A stretch of DNA of 64,000 bases from Hydrogenothermaceae bacterium (GCA_026418535.1 JAOABC010000001.1:124001-188000); one strand, 5' to 3'; numbered from the stretch's first letter, positions 43,218-52,709 are shown. A program made the numbers and translations. The notes: generated by a model not told the origin, from the letters alone.

Positions 43218-44015
43218 TCTGTTTATCATAAGTGTTCCGCAGCCGCCTATTTTTCTTGTCCTGTATCTATTTGAAAGAGTTGTTTTTATATCACACTCTC
43301 TGAGTTTTAGGAAAATAGCTTCATACTCTTTATCTGGAGTTGTTTTGTAAGGTATTCCTTCTACTTCGTTATACTTAAGCAGGGATACAGACAGACTAAG
43401 CCTCTTTGATATTCTTATGAGCTCTTCTATCTCTTTCTCTGAATCGTTTATATCCTTTATCAACAGATATCCTAAACTGTAGAGTTTCTTTTTTCTTGAT
43501 GATAAGTTTTTTATGTGTTCTTCTAAAATCTCTAAAAGCTCCTCTACTTTCTGACTGTTTGGTATTATTGACTTCCTTTTTTCATCGTACACACTGTGTA
43601 TAGATAAAGTTACTCCATTGTGGTTTATGTCTAGTAGCTGTCTGAAGTATAGAATAGGAAATCCTGTAGTGTAGAAAGACACTTTTAAACCTAGAGACTT
43701 GAAGTATTCAAAGGATGTTTTTACATTCTGCCAGTTAAGTAGAGGTTCTCCTATGCCGGCAAATGTTATATTCTTTACCTCATAACCACTCTCTACCACT
43801 AATCTGTACTGGTCTACTATCTCCTGAAATGAGAGGTTCCGGATAAATCCATTCATTCCAGATGCACAGAAGGTACACCTTATGGAACATCCAACCTGAG
43901 AGGAAACACAGAGGGTGTTTCCTCTGTAGTGAACCGCCTCTACTGTATAACCGTCCTCTGTCTTTATCTCTAAAAGGTTGTTAAGTTCATCTTGTATGAC
44001 TTTTATCACTTCCAT
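43197..44015 (-). CDS. RlmN-like radical SAM methyltransferase lacking the N-terminal domain
   Basis: 272 residues, against ~340-390 for RlmN. The radical SAM motif is GCSIRCTFC (Cys43, 47, 50), the Cys equivalent to RlmN Cys118 is present in LCVSSQVGC (Cys36), and the second catalytic Cys is near residue 262 in KIGGCGTLM. FAGIGEPLLN and LSIHSVYDEKRKSIIP follow RlmN. About 70-80 residues of the usual N-terminal RNA-binding domain are missing. It may methylate a different RNA. Its 3' end overlaps kdsD by 21 bases on the other strand. Confidence 0.8.
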   Translation of the reverse strand: MEVIKVIQDELNNLLEIKTEDGYTVEAVHYRGNTLCVSSQVGCSIRCTFCASGMNGFIRNLSFQEIVDQYRLVVESGYEVKNITFAGIGEPLLNWQNVKTSFEYFKSLGLKVSFYTTGFPILYFRQLLDINHNGVTLSIHSVYDEKRKSIIPNSQKVEELLEILEEHIKNLSSRKKKLYSLGYLLIKDINDSEKEIEELIRISKRLSLSVSLLKYNEVEGIPYKTTPDKEYEAIFLKLRECDIKTTLSNRYRTRKIGGCGTLMINRLNYTTL

Positions 44016-44068
44016 AAATTATCACCCGGTATATAGTTTAATTATTATACCAATATAGGAGGATAGCT

Positions 44069-44320
44069 ATGAACATCAAGGAGATAAAAGAGCTTTCCAT
44101 AAAGTTCTCTCTCCAACAGATAGAAAAGTGCATAGACGAAGCTCTTAAAAACGGTAGACCCCTTACAGAAGGCTGTAACCCATCCGGAGATATTATAGAG
44201 ATCCTAAATACTCTTGCGAAAGCTCAAACTGTGAGAGAACTGATGGAACAAGGTATGAGCCAAGTAGAAGCTATCAGAGAGATTGCGAAAAAGATAAGAG
44301 AGTTCCAGAGCGTAACTTAA
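44069..44320 (+). CDS. Conserved hypothetical, 83 residues
   Basis: AGGAGGATAG precedes the ATG, so translation is well supported. The product is almost entirely helical (MNIKEIKELSIKFSLQQIEK, then a loop TEGCNPSGDIIE with a single Cys, then a helix ending MSQVEAIREIAKKIREF). The C-terminal half looks like a helix-turn-helix-like bundle but no DNA-binding signature is clear. I do not recognise the family. It is divergent from the RlmN-like gene. Confidence 0.7.
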   Translation: MNIKEIKELSIKFSLQQIEKCIDEALKNGRPLTEGCNPSGDIIEILNTLAKAQTVRELMEQGMSQVEAIREIAKKIREFQSVT

Positions 44321-44372
44321 ACTATTTAAAACCTAAATATACCTATTTAAAAATCAAAACACAGTATAGAAT

Positions 44373-44410
44373 AGACCTCCATATAATATAAGCAAAAGTC
44401 CCGGAGGTCT
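44373..44410 (+). promoter_or_regulatory. Dyad enclosing the -10 box and ribosome binding site of the YeiH gene
   Basis: AGACCTCC (44373-44380) is perfectly complementary to GGAGGTCT (44403-44410), which contains the ribosome binding site of the next gene. TATAAT lies in the 22-base loop (44382-44387). If transcription starts before the left arm, the RNA hairpin would hide the ribosome binding site; if it starts from that -10 box, the dyad acts only as DNA. Confidence 0.4.
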
Positions 44411-44413
44411 TGT

Positions 44414-45421
44414 ATGAAGTTATTGTTGGGAGTTGTATTCTCTGGATTCATAGCTCTTATCTCAATATACATATCCTCTTTAGAGATTGTAAAGTCTACT
44501 GTAAACTTTAGTCCATTGATAGTAGCAATAATCATAGGATTGATTGTAGGGAATGTTCTAAAAATTCCGGAGATCCTAAAACCAGGTATAAACTTTTCCC
44601 TGAAAAAAATACTAAGGTTTGCTATCATCTTACTTGGATTTAGACTTACATTCCAAAATATATTAGAGGTGGGTATAGAGGGGCTATTAGTAGATGCTGT
44701 AGTCCTTGTGTCTTCCTTTATCTTTGGTGTCTGGATTTCCCAGAGATTTTTTAATTTGAGTCCTCAGATGAGTTATCTTATAGCTTCAGGTAGTTCAATC
44801 TGCGGAGCTTCAGCTGTCCTGGCAACTGTTCCGGTTGTAAAGGCTCAGATGCATCAGGCAGCTATGGCTGTTGCTACGGTAACAGTGTTTGGCACTATTG
44901 CCATGTTTCTTTATCCTTTTCTTTACAAATTAGGTCTTTTTTTCGGTTTGGACGAAATAGGTTATGGGATATTCGTTGGGGGAACTATTCACGAAGTGGC
45001 ACAGGTAGTAGCTGCTGGGTTTTCTATATCTGAACTAGCTGGAAATACTGCAACCATAACGAAACTTACAAGAGTGATGATGTTAGCCCCTCTTCTCATA
45101 GTTTTGAGTATCTATCTTGCAAAGAAACAATCTACCCACGGTATAAACCTTTGGGAGATACCCATTCCATGGTTTGTTTTTGGCTTCGTGGGAATCGTAG
45201 GAGTGAACTCATTAAGTATAATTCCAGCTGATATAGTATCTAAGATAAACATCTTTGACACTTTCCTACTTACAGTCTCTATGGGAGCCCTCGGTTTAGA
45301 GACAAATATAGAGAAGATGAAAAAGGCCGGGATGAAACCGATCTATGCAGCCTTTGTTATATTTGTATACCTAGTAGTATGCGGACTACTCTTAACCGTT
45401 CTCTTCCACAACATATTCTAA
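44414..45421 (+). CDS. YeiH/UPF0324 family membrane protein
   Basis: 335 residues, ~10 TM helices. Typical blocks: FSPLIVAIIIGLIVGNVL near the N-terminus, LRFAIILLGFRLTFQNI, ASGSSICGASAVLATVPVVKA and GGTIHEVAQVVAAGFS. The family is named putative sulfate exporter; a proven substrate is lacking. Export of sulfate or sulfonates would fit a sulfur-oxidising or sulfur-reducing lifestyle (inference). The gene starts right after a dyad that includes its ribosome binding site. Confidence 0.9.
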   Translation: MKLLLGVVFSGFIALISIYISSLEIVKSTVNFSPLIVAIIIGLIVGNVLKIPEILKPGINFSLKKILRFAIILLGFRLTFQNILEVGIEGLLVDAVVLVSSFIFGVWISQRFFNLSPQMSYLIASGSSICGASAVLATVPVVKAQMHQAAMAVATVTVFGTIAMFLYPFLYKLGLFFGLDEIGYGIFVGGTIHEVAQVVAAGFSISELAGNTATITKLTRVMMLAPLLIVLSIYLAKKQSTHGINLWEIPIPWFVFGFVGIVGVNSLSIIPADIVSKINIFDTFLLTVSMGALGLETNIEKMKKAGMKPIYAAFVIFVYLVVCGLLLTVLFHNIF

Positions 45422-45568
45422 TCCTCAGAGAGTGATATTTTTCTAGAGAAAACAGATAAAATTTATGGTAATAATCTAGAAATTGACTATGTTTCGAAAA
45501 ATTTTAACAGCCTATATTTTCTATTGAAACTTTTAAGTTTTGATATAATGTATAATTCAGTTGAATAT

Positions 45569-45915
45569 GGGGGCGATAAGGGTTCGACGGCAGATGTAGA
45601 CAACGGGAAGCATGCCGCAGAAGGACACTGCGTAAAAAACCAAAACACAACAGATCCCGAACGCGAACTCGCTCTCGCTGCCTAATTAGCGCAGTGACGT
45701 CCTTCCGGACTTTGCCTGTAGGTTAGGAAAGGGCGAAAGAGATACAGGCTAGGTAACTTCCAACCTCCCCTGAGGAAGTTGCTGAGATTGTACGGGGATA
45801 GCTTTCTGACCCATGCCTGTGTGGGAAGGAAAGTGAAAATCAAACACAGGCTAAGCATGTAGATGTCTGTCGGTCGGACGTCTGTCGGACGGGGGTTCGA
45901 TTCCCCCCGCCTCCA
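45569..45915 (+). ncRNA. ssrA: tmRNA
   Basis: The tRNA-like ends are clear: 5' GGGGGCG (45569-45575) pairs with CGCCTCC (45908-45914), and GGGTTCGAT-type T-loop sequence stands near 45893-45905; the CCA end is not encoded (A then CTTTT). The 5' part has GATAAGGGTTCGACGG, a tmRNA hallmark. The tag frame ends in ERELALAA then TAA (about 45687), preceded by NQNTTDP; the resume codon may be GUA, AAA or AAC. Two overlapping TATAAT boxes (45544-45549, 45551-45556) precede it. It rescues stalled ribosomes with SmpB. Confidence 0.95.
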
Positions 45916-45989
45916 CTTTTAGTTCTATCAAATCTAGTCTAAGATTATAGTATAATCTGTCTGTTCTAATTTTTCCTTAGAGGTGAATA

Positions 45990-46763
45990 TTGGAAAAACT
46001 TTCTGTCATCATTCTCACAAAGAATGAAGAGAGGAATATAGAGAGAGTTGTAAAGAGTATAAAAGATATAGCAGATGAGATTATTGTAGTTGATAGTGGT
46101 TCTACAGATAGAACTGTTGAAATAGCAGAGTCTCTCGGTGCAAAGGTCTTCTATAATAGATGGGTAAGTTTTGCAGTTCAGCGGAATTTTGGAGAGAGTG
46201 TTGCATCGCATAAGTGGATCTTGATGTTGGATGCAGATGAGGAAGTAAGTGAAGAACTTTTCCAGAGTATAAAAAGAGAGCTTGGGAATCCAAGGTATCA
46301 AGCTTATGAGGTCCCTCGGAGAACATACTACTTAGGAAAGTTTCTGAAGTACACGTGGTATCCAGAGTGGAGGCTTAGGCTGTTTAAAAAAGGTGTTCTG
46401 AAGTACGAAGGGGATTTACACGAAGATGTACTCTTTTTAGAGAAGATATCTACAGGTCGCTTAAAGGGTGACCTCTACCACTACTCTTATAGAAGCCTCT
46501 ATCATCAGTATACAAAGACGGTGGACTATGCAAAGGGTATGGCGAAGGTTTACTACAAAAATGGTAAAAAATTCAGGTTCTATAAACTTATCTTCAATCC
46601 CTTCTTTACATTCTTTAAAAACTACTTTCTTAAGTTTGGTTTTATGGATGGTTGGAGGGGTTTCTTGGTTGCTATATCCTCTTTTTTCTACACTTTTCTA
46701 AAGTATATATTTTTATATGAACTTACCCTTAAGGATAGATTTAAAGATGAACTTTGGAAGTGA
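45990..46763 (+). CDS. Family 2 glycosyltransferase (WaaE/KdtX-like)
   Basis: 257 residues, TTG start after GAGGTG. GT-A fold with LSVIILTKNEERNIERVV at the N-terminus, DXD-type VDSGSTDRT and MLDADEEVS, and an extended W/Y-rich acceptor part (KYTWYPEWRLRLFKKGV). The C-terminal helices (~190-245) are hydrophobic and may attach to the membrane. The family includes LPS core beta-1,4-glucosyltransferases; the acceptor is inferred, not shown. It follows the tmRNA gene. Confidence 0.88.
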   Translation: MEKLSVIILTKNEERNIERVVKSIKDIADEIIVVDSGSTDRTVEIAESLGAKVFYNRWVSFAVQRNFGESVASHKWILMLDADEEVSEELFQSIKRELGNPRYQAYEVPRRTYYLGKFLKYTWYPEWRLRLFKKGVLKYEGDLHEDVLFLEKISTGRLKGDLYHYSYRSLYHQYTKTVDYAKGMAKVYYKNGKKFRFYKLIFNPFFTFFKNYFLKFGFMDGWRGFLVAISSFFYTFLKYIFLYELTLKDRFKDELWK

Positions 46764-46818
46764 AGGCTGCTTCTAAGTTATAATAATTTTCCAAAAACTT
46801 ACTAAAGGAGTTTAATTT

Positions 46819-47118
46819 ATGCTTGGAGATTTCCTGCTTAGATACTGGAAGATCATCTTAGGATTGGGTTTAGTTATGGCCGTAGGAGGACTGTTTTTAC
46901 AGACTAGCTCACCTATACTGGGAAAGATAGTGGAGTTCTTTGGTTTTGCGTTTGTTGCGGTAGTGGCTTATGTCCTTGGCTACAAGAATGCGTCTGATGA
47001 AGCTGAAAAACAGATAAAGGCTGAGATAGAGAAGTTAGTTAAGCAAGATATTAGGTTTAAGTTTGCCGGAGACAGAGCTATAAAGAACCTAAAGGCACCA
47101 CTCACCGGAAAAAAATAG
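46819..47118 (+). CDS. Small membrane protein, unknown
   Basis: 99 residues. Two TM helices (~11-30 and ~38-58) and a soluble charged tail (EAEKQIKAEIEKLVKQDIRF) likely to be coiled coil. I do not recognise a family. AGGAGTTT lies before the ATG and gatB starts 9 bases after the stop, so it is probably in the gatB-purB operon. Confidence 0.65.
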   Translation: MLGDFLLRYWKIILGLGLVMAVGGLFLQTSSPILGKIVEFFGFAFVAVVAYVLGYKNASDEAEKQIKAEIEKLVKQDIRFKFAGDRAIKNLKAPLTGKK

Positions 47119-47127
47119 GAAAGGGGT

Positions 47128-48582
47128 ATGAGTATGGAATTTGCTTTGTCCTTAGAGAGAGAGTTTGATGTTGTTATAGGGTTAGAGACCCATGTTCAGA
47201 TGTCTACAAATACAAAACTTTTCTGTAGTTGTAAGGTGGAGTTTGCATCATCACCTAATACGAACGTGTGTCCTGTATGTCTTGCCCATCCAGGTAGTTT
47301 ACCAGTTATGAACCGGAAGGCAGTTGAGTACGCCGTCAAAACTGCAATAGCTCTGAACTGTAAGGTTCATAATCTAGCTATAATGGCAAGAAAGAACTAC
47401 TTCTATCCGGATTTACCAAAAGGATATCAGATATCTCAGTATGATAGACCCCTTGCTACAGATGGCTGGATAAAGATAAAAACTCAGGATGATTACAAGA
47501 AGGTAAGGATACACAGGCTCCATATAGAGGAGGATGCAGGTAAAACCATACATGAAGGAAGTTATTCTTACGTTGACTTAAACAGAGCCGGAACACCTCT
47601 TATGGAGATAGTAACAGAACCGGATATATCCTCTCCAGAGGAGGCAAGACAGTATCTTGAGAAACTAAGGCTAATTATGAGGTACATAGGTGTATCTGAC
47701 GCAGACATGGAAAAGGGGCAGCTAAGATGTGATGTAAACATATCATTAAAACCAAAGGGAACTAGTCAACTTGGAACAAAAGTAGAACTGAAAAACATAA
47801 ACTCCTTCAGATTTATAGTAAAAGCTATAGAGTACGAGATTGAAAGACAGTCAAAACTTCTAATGAAAGGTGAGAAAATCATCCAAGAGACAAGACTTTT
47901 CGACCACAACACCGGAAAAACTTACACAATGAGGACAAAAGAGGAAGCCCACGACTACAGGTACTTCCCAGACCCAGACCTTTTACCAATAGTCATAAAA
48001 GAAGAAATAATAGAAGAGATAAAGAAAGAGTTACCGGAGCTTCCAGACAGAAAAGTGGAGAGATACATCACGGACCTTGGACTTCCGGAGTACGACGCTA
48101 CTGTCTTAGTCTCTGACAGAGACCTTGCTCTTTTCTTTGAAGAAAGTTTAAAGTTCTATCCAGAGGCTCCAAAACAAACAGCGAACTGGATTCTGAACGA
48201 ACTCCTAGGTAAACTCAACGATAGAGGTATCGAGATAAACCGATCTCCAGTAAAGCCAAGTCAGTTGGCACAGCTTGTAAGGCTCGTACAGGAGGGAACT
48301 ATATCCGGAAAGATAGGTAAAGAGGTTTTCGATCAGATATTCGAGACATCAAAAGACCCTGCTGATATAGTGGAGGAGAAAGGGCTAAAACAGATATCTG
48401 ATGAAGAACAGATAAGGCAGATAGTCAAGGTAGTTCTGGAAAAATATCCTGCGGAAGTACAGAAGTACAGAGAAGGAAATAGTAAACTCATTGGTTTCTT
48501 TGTAGGACAGATAATGAAAGAGACCAAAGGTAAAGCAAACCCAGCTGTGGTAAATAAAATACTGCAAGAGGAGCTTAGATGA
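47128..48582 (+). CDS. gatB: Asp-tRNA(Asn)/Glu-tRNA(Gln) amidotransferase subunit B
   Basis: 484 residues. VVIGLETHVQMSTNTKLFCSC, CPVCLAHPGSLPVMN (zinc Cys pairs), GYQISQYDRPLA, RLHIEEDAGKTIHEG and HDYRYFPDPDLLP are all GatB signatures; the C-terminal YqeY-like helical domain is complete. GatB carries the kinase/tRNA-binding role in GatCAB. gatA and gatC are not in the window. purB begins 4 bases before its stop. Confidence 0.96.
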   Translation: MSMEFALSLEREFDVVIGLETHVQMSTNTKLFCSCKVEFASSPNTNVCPVCLAHPGSLPVMNRKAVEYAVKTAIALNCKVHNLAIMARKNYFYPDLPKGYQISQYDRPLATDGWIKIKTQDDYKKVRIHRLHIEEDAGKTIHEGSYSYVDLNRAGTPLMEIVTEPDISSPEEARQYLEKLRLIMRYIGVSDADMEKGQLRCDVNISLKPKGTSQLGTKVELKNINSFRFIVKAIEYEIERQSKLLMKGEKIIQETRLFDHNTGKTYTMRTKEEAHDYRYFPDPDLLPIVIKEEIIEEIKKELPELPDRKVERYITDLGLPEYDATVLVSDRDLALFFEESLKFYPEAPKQTANWILNELLGKLNDRGIEINRSPVKPSQLAQLVRLVQEGTISGKIGKEVFDQIFETSKDPADIVEEKGLKQISDEEQIRQIVKVVLEKYPAEVQKYREGNSKLIGFFVGQIMKETKGKANPAVVNKILQEELR

Positions 48583-49889
48583 TAAAGAGATACACATTAC
48601 AGAAGATGGGAGATATCTGGAGTGAGAAGAACAAGTTCCAGAAGTGGCTTAATGTTGAGATAGCTGTATGTAAAGCCTGGAACAAACTGGGGAAAATCCC
48701 AGATAGTGCACTGGTAGATATAATAGAAAAAGTCCAAATAGATGACAGAACTATAGAGAGGATAAACCAACTTGACAGAGTCTACAATCACGATGTGTTG
48801 GCATTTGTAACAGCAGTAGCGGAGCAGGTAGGAGAGAATGGAAGGTTTATCCACCTTGGACTTACATCCTCAGATGTTATAGATACAGCTCTTGGACTGG
48901 TATTAAAGGAGTCTGTAGAGGTATTAGAGAGTGATATAGAAGAACTTCTGGAGATATTGAAAGAGAATGCCTTTAAGTATAAGGATACAGTGATGATGGG
49001 GAGGACTCATGGGGTCCATGCAGAACCGATGGTTTTTGGTCTAAAATTTGCCATTTGGTATGAAGAGTTCAAGAGGCATCTAGAGAGACTTAGGGATGTT
49101 AAGGATGTAGTCTCTGTCGGAGCTATATCTGGAGCTGTTGGAACATTCTCAAATATCCCTCCAGAGCTTGAGGAATTAACACTTCAGGAACTCGGTCTTA
49201 AACCAGAACCAGTCTCAAACCAGGTAATCCAAAGGGATAGACACGCTCAGTACATGGCAACCCTCGGCCTGATAGCTTCATCCCTGGAAAAAATTGCAGT
49301 GGAGATAAGGCATCTTCAGAGGACAGAAGTTCTTGAAGCCATGGAGCCCTTCAAAAAAGGTCAGAGAGGCTCTTCTGCTATGCCACACAAAAAGAACCCT
49401 ATAACCTGTGAAAGAATAACAGGTCTTGCAAGACTCATCCGGTCCAACGTGATTCCTGCCATGGAGAACATAGCTCTGTGGCATGAGAGGGATATATCCC
49501 ACTCCTCGGTAGAGAGGGTCATACTTCCAGATAGCTCAATAGCTCTAAACTACATCTTAGAGCTTACAAAGAGTGTATTAAAAGATCTAGTGGTATATCC
49601 GGGGAACATGAAGAAGAACATGGATAAGTCCAAAGGGCTTTACTTCTCTTCAAAGGTATTAGTAGCTTTAGTAGAAAAGGGACTTTCCCGGGATGAGGCC
49701 TACGATATAGTTCAGAGAAATGCTATGAGAGCTTGGGATACAGATGGACTTATGTTTAAAGATGCTTTACTAGCAGACAGTGATGTCACCTCAAGGCTAT
49801 CTAAGGAAGAGATAGACTCCATATTCAAGGTAGATGAGTTTTTAAAGAATGTACCTTACATCTATAAGAGAGTGTTTGGGGAAAGTTGA
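48579..49889 (+). CDS. purB: Adenylosuccinate lyase
   Basis: 436 residues. The fumarase-superfamily signature is GSSAMPHKKNPITCERI, with the catalytic His in GRTHGVHAEP and HLGLTSSDVIDTALG near the substrate site. It works twice in purine synthesis, on SAICAR and adenylosuccinate. Overlap ATGA with gatB. Confidence 0.96.
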   Translation: MIKRYTLQKMGDIWSEKNKFQKWLNVEIAVCKAWNKLGKIPDSALVDIIEKVQIDDRTIERINQLDRVYNHDVLAFVTAVAEQVGENGRFIHLGLTSSDVIDTALGLVLKESVEVLESDIEELLEILKENAFKYKDTVMMGRTHGVHAEPMVFGLKFAIWYEEFKRHLERLRDVKDVVSVGAISGAVGTFSNIPPELEELTLQELGLKPEPVSNQVIQRDRHAQYMATLGLIASSLEKIAVEIRHLQRTEVLEAMEPFKKGQRGSSAMPHKKNPITCERITGLARLIRSNVIPAMENIALWHERDISHSSVERVILPDSSIALNYILELTKSVLKDLVVYPGNMKKNMDKSKGLYFSSKVLVALVEKGLSRDEAYDIVQRNAMRAWDTDGLMFKDALLADSDVTSRLSKEEIDSIFKVDEFLKNVPYIYKRVFGES

Positions 49890-49954
49890 AATAAGTGTAA
49901 GCTTGGAATAATTTAAAATCATAAACACTTGGTAGGAGGAAGTAAAGAAGGGGG

Positions 49955-49987
49955 ATGAATTATCTATTTAAAGGGGTAAGTGTATGA
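49955..49987 (+). CDS. Possible 10-codon upstream frame of miaB
   Basis: ATG 49955 opens MNYLFKGVSV and its TGA overlaps the miaB start (ATGA). AGGAGG stands about 15 bases before it and a G-run directly before it. It would couple ribosome flow into miaB, but such short frames are common by chance. Confidence 0.2.
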   Translation: MNYLFKGVSV

Positions 49988-51294
49988 AGTATTACATAAG
50001 GACGTTTGGGTGTCAGATGAATGTAAACGATTCTGAGAAGATGGCAGGGATTCTACAGTCTTTAGGTTACAAACCTGCGGAAGATTGGTCTGAGGCAGAT
50101 GTTATACTGGTAAACACCTGCTCTGTTAGAGAAAAGCCTGATCAAAAAGTCCTGTCAGCTCTTGGGGAGTTCAAAAAAGTAAAGAAAAACAATCCTTCAG
50201 CTGTGATAGGAGTGTGTGGCTGTCTAGCCCAAAGAGCTGGATACGAAATACTCCAAAAAGCTCCATTTATAGATATGGTATTTGGAACCACGAATATCCA
50301 CAATCTACCAAAACTCCTCCAACAGGCTAAACTTGGAAATAAGGCTATAGAAATACTTGAAGAGATAGATGAGAACGAGAACCTCCTAAATCAGTATCCA
50401 ACTGTCCGGGAAAATAAGTATACAGCTTACGTAACTGTTATAAGAGGTTGCGATAAGAAGTGTACCTACTGTATAGTTCCATATACGAGGGGTAAAGAGA
50501 GGAGCAGAAGAATAGGAGATATACTCCGGGAAGTTCAGTTTCTGGTTGAGGATGGAGTAAAAGAGGTTCATCTAATAGGTCAGAATGTGACTGCCTATGG
50601 GAAAGACCTTGGAGATGTGAAGTTCTGGGAGCTCTTAGTGGCTGTTGCTAACGTTAAAGGAGTAGAGAGGATAAGATTTACAACAGGTCATCCCAAAGAC
50701 CTGGATGAAGACACTATAAAAGCTATGGCTGATATCCCTCAGGTTTGTGAAGCTCTTCACCTTCCAATTCAAGCAGGCTCAGACAGAATCTTAAAGGCTA
50801 TGGACAGAGGATACACCCAGAGAGATTATCTTCAAAAGATTGAACTTCTGAAAAAGTACATTCCGGATATAGCCTTATCTACGGATATAATAGTAGGTTT
50901 TCCGGGAGAGACATACGATGACTATTTAGAGACTGTAAGAGTGTTAAAGGAGGTCAGATACGACCAGGTCTTTGCTTTCAAGTACTCTCCAAGACCAGGA
51001 ACCCCTGCCGCTCTGCTAACATCCATCGCTCCGGAAGAAAAGGCTTCAAGGTGGTTATCAGACCTGATAAACATGCAGAAAGAGATCACCTTCGAGAATA
51101 ACCTGAAATACCAGGACAGAGTAGTTGAAGTCCTATTTGAGGAGAAGAAGGAAGATGGACAGCTTGTTGGCAGAACAAGGACAAACAAGCTTGTATATTC
51201 TTACGGAAGGGATAATTTATTAGGAGAGTTAGTAGAGGTTAAAATAAATACTGTTAATAGGTTCTCGATGGAAGGAATAATCTTGGAGGCATAG
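49984..51294 (+). CDS. miaB: tRNA-2-methylthio-N6-dimethylallyladenosine synthase MiaB
   Basis: 436 residues. N-terminal UPF0004 domain with three cluster Cys (TFGCQMN, NTCSVRE, GVCGCLAQR), radical SAM domain with RGCDKKCTYCIVPYTRG, and C-terminal TRAM domain (~375-436). It adds the methylthio group to the ms2i6A37 of tRNA. The AAAGGGGT at 49970-49977 gives proper spacing to the ATG. Confidence 0.95.
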   Translation: MKYYIRTFGCQMNVNDSEKMAGILQSLGYKPAEDWSEADVILVNTCSVREKPDQKVLSALGEFKKVKKNNPSAVIGVCGCLAQRAGYEILQKAPFIDMVFGTTNIHNLPKLLQQAKLGNKAIEILEEIDENENLLNQYPTVRENKYTAYVTVIRGCDKKCTYCIVPYTRGKERSRRIGDILREVQFLVEDGVKEVHLIGQNVTAYGKDLGDVKFWELLVAVANVKGVERIRFTTGHPKDLDEDTIKAMADIPQVCEALHLPIQAGSDRILKAMDRGYTQRDYLQKIELLKKYIPDIALSTDIIVGFPGETYDDYLETVRVLKEVRYDQVFAFKYSPRPGTPAALLTSIAPEEKASRWLSDLINMQKEITFENNLKYQDRVVEVLFEEKKEDGQLVGRTRTNKLVYSYGRDNLLGELVEVKINTVNRFSMEGIILEA

Positions 51295-51297
51295 ATT

Positions 51298-51777
51298 ATG
51301 GTTGAGATGGAAGTTCAAGGAATAACCTTAGACCCTTTATCAAACGTGCCTGTTGTTATACTGAGGGGTAAAGAAAGTGATGATATCCTAACCGTTTGGA
51401 TAGGGGTCTTTGAAGCGAACAGTATAGCTATGAAGTTAGAGTGTTTAACTTATCCAAGACCACTAACCTACGAGCTTCTGGTAAACATAATAGAAAATCT
51501 CTCTGCAACAGTAGAGAACATAAAGATACACTCTCTGATAGACAACACTTACCACGCTTGGATTACCTTAAGACTATCCGACGGTAAATCTGTTGAGATA
51601 GACTCAAGACCAAGTGATGCTATAAACGTTGCCCTAAGAACAGGGTCTCCTATACTTGTAGCAGAGGAGGTTTTATCTAAAGCAAAACAGACAGAGAAAG
51701 AGGAGATTTCAGAAGACCTGAGAGACTGGATAGAGTCTATAAAACCGGAAGATTTTGAGAAGAATATAGAGTTCTAA
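51298..51777 (+). CDS. Bifunctional nuclease family protein (BFN, DUF151)
   Basis: 159 residues. The core [38 protein letters not shown] and [23 protein letters not shown] are standard BFN blocks; the C-terminal acidic tail ([14 protein letters not shown]) follows. Plant and bacterial members have been linked to DNase/RNase activity, but a bacterial role is not settled. It follows miaB by three bases and converges on fabH with a 4-base overlap. Confidence 0.88.
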   Translation: MVEMEVQGITLDPLSNVPVVILRGKESDDILTVWIGVFEANSIAMKLECLTYPRPLTYELLVNIIENLSATVENIKIHSLIDNTYHAWITLRLSDGKSVEIDSRPSDAINVALRTGSPILVAEEVLSKAKQTEKEEISEDLRDWIESIKPEDFEKNIEF

Positions 51778-52706
51778 AATTTTATAACTATAGAGCCCCA
51801 GGTTAGACCACCACCGAAAGCTGTTAGGAGGAGATAGTCTCCTCTCTTAAATTTACCTTCCCTGTATGCCTCGTACATAGCTATAGGTATAGAGGCTGCA
51901 GAGGTGTTTCCATACCTGTGTATATTAGAGTAGACCTTTTCAGAGGGGATCTCTAACTTCTCAGCTAAAGCTTCTATTATCCTTATATTTGCCTGGTGAG
52001 GGATTACCAGTTTTACATCTTCTTTAGTTATACCTGCCTTCTGTAGAGATTTGATGGATGTAGACTCCATGGATTTTATAGCCTGCTTGAAAGTCTCTCT
52101 ACCATGCATCTTCAACTTTTCTCCAACTTGACAGTGGAGTAGGTTTCCGTATGAACCGTCTGACTTCATCACGGTCGATAAGATATCTGAATTATCCTCA
52201 GAGTTAGACAACACAACAGCACCTGCCCCATCCCCAAATAAGACAGCAGTGGTCCTGTCTGTCCAGTCTATCAACTTAGAGAAAACTTCACTACCAACCA
52301 CTAAGACGTTTCTTGCTTTCCTGCTCTTTATAAAGGAGTCTGCTATCGTTAGTCCATAGATAAAACCACTGCAAGCAGCAGAAAAATCAAAAGCCATAGG
52401 ATTCCTAAGCCCAAGTTTATCCGCCAGTATACAGGCTGTAGATGGAAATATGTTATCCGGCGTAGAAGTGGCTACTATTACTAAGTCTATCTCTCTCTCA
52501 GAGATACCAGCTTCCCTTAAAGCGACCTTTGAAGCTTCAAAGGCTAAATCACTAGTTTTTATCCATTCATCAGCTATCCTTCTCTCTTTTATACCTGTCC
52601 TTGTGGTGATCCACTCATCAGAAGTCTCGAATATTTTCTCTAAGTCAAAGTTTGTAACCACCCTCTCAGGAACGTACATTCCTATACCACTTATCTTACT
52701 ACCCAT
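51774..52706 (-). CDS. fabH: 3-oxoacyl-ACP synthase III
   Basis: 310 residues. Catalytic triad in place: Cys in [14 protein letters not shown] (~112), His in [10 protein letters not shown] (~237), Asn in [11 protein letters not shown] (~267). TGIKERRIA at the N-terminus matches. FabH starts fatty acid elongation by joining acetyl-CoA and malonyl-ACP. Last gene in the yceD-rpmF-plsX-fabH operon, read on the minus strand. Confidence 0.96.
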   Translation of the reverse strand: MGSKISGIGMYVPERVVTNFDLEKIFETSDEWITTRTGIKERRIADEWIKTSDLAFEASKVALREAGISEREIDLVIVATSTPDNIFPSTACILADKLGLRNPMAFDFSAACSGFIYGLTIADSFIKSRKARNVLVVGSEVFSKLIDWTDRTTAVLFGDGAGAVVLSNSEDNSDILSTVMKSDGSYGNLLHCQVGEKLKMHGRETFKQAIKSMESTSIKSLQKAGITKEDVKLVIPHQANIRIIEALAEKLEIPSEKVYSNIHRYGNTSAASIPIAMYEAYREGKFKRGDYLLLTAFGGGLTWGSIVIKF

Positions 52707-52709
52707 AGA

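Noticed and set aside
48265-48285. TGGCAC-like -24/-12 sigma-54 promoter inside gatB.
   Set aside because: Spacing to the -12 GC does not fit and it lies within a conserved coding region.
49895-49925. AAGTGT...ACACTT arms after purB as a terminator.
   Set aside because: The loop is too long and no T-run follows.
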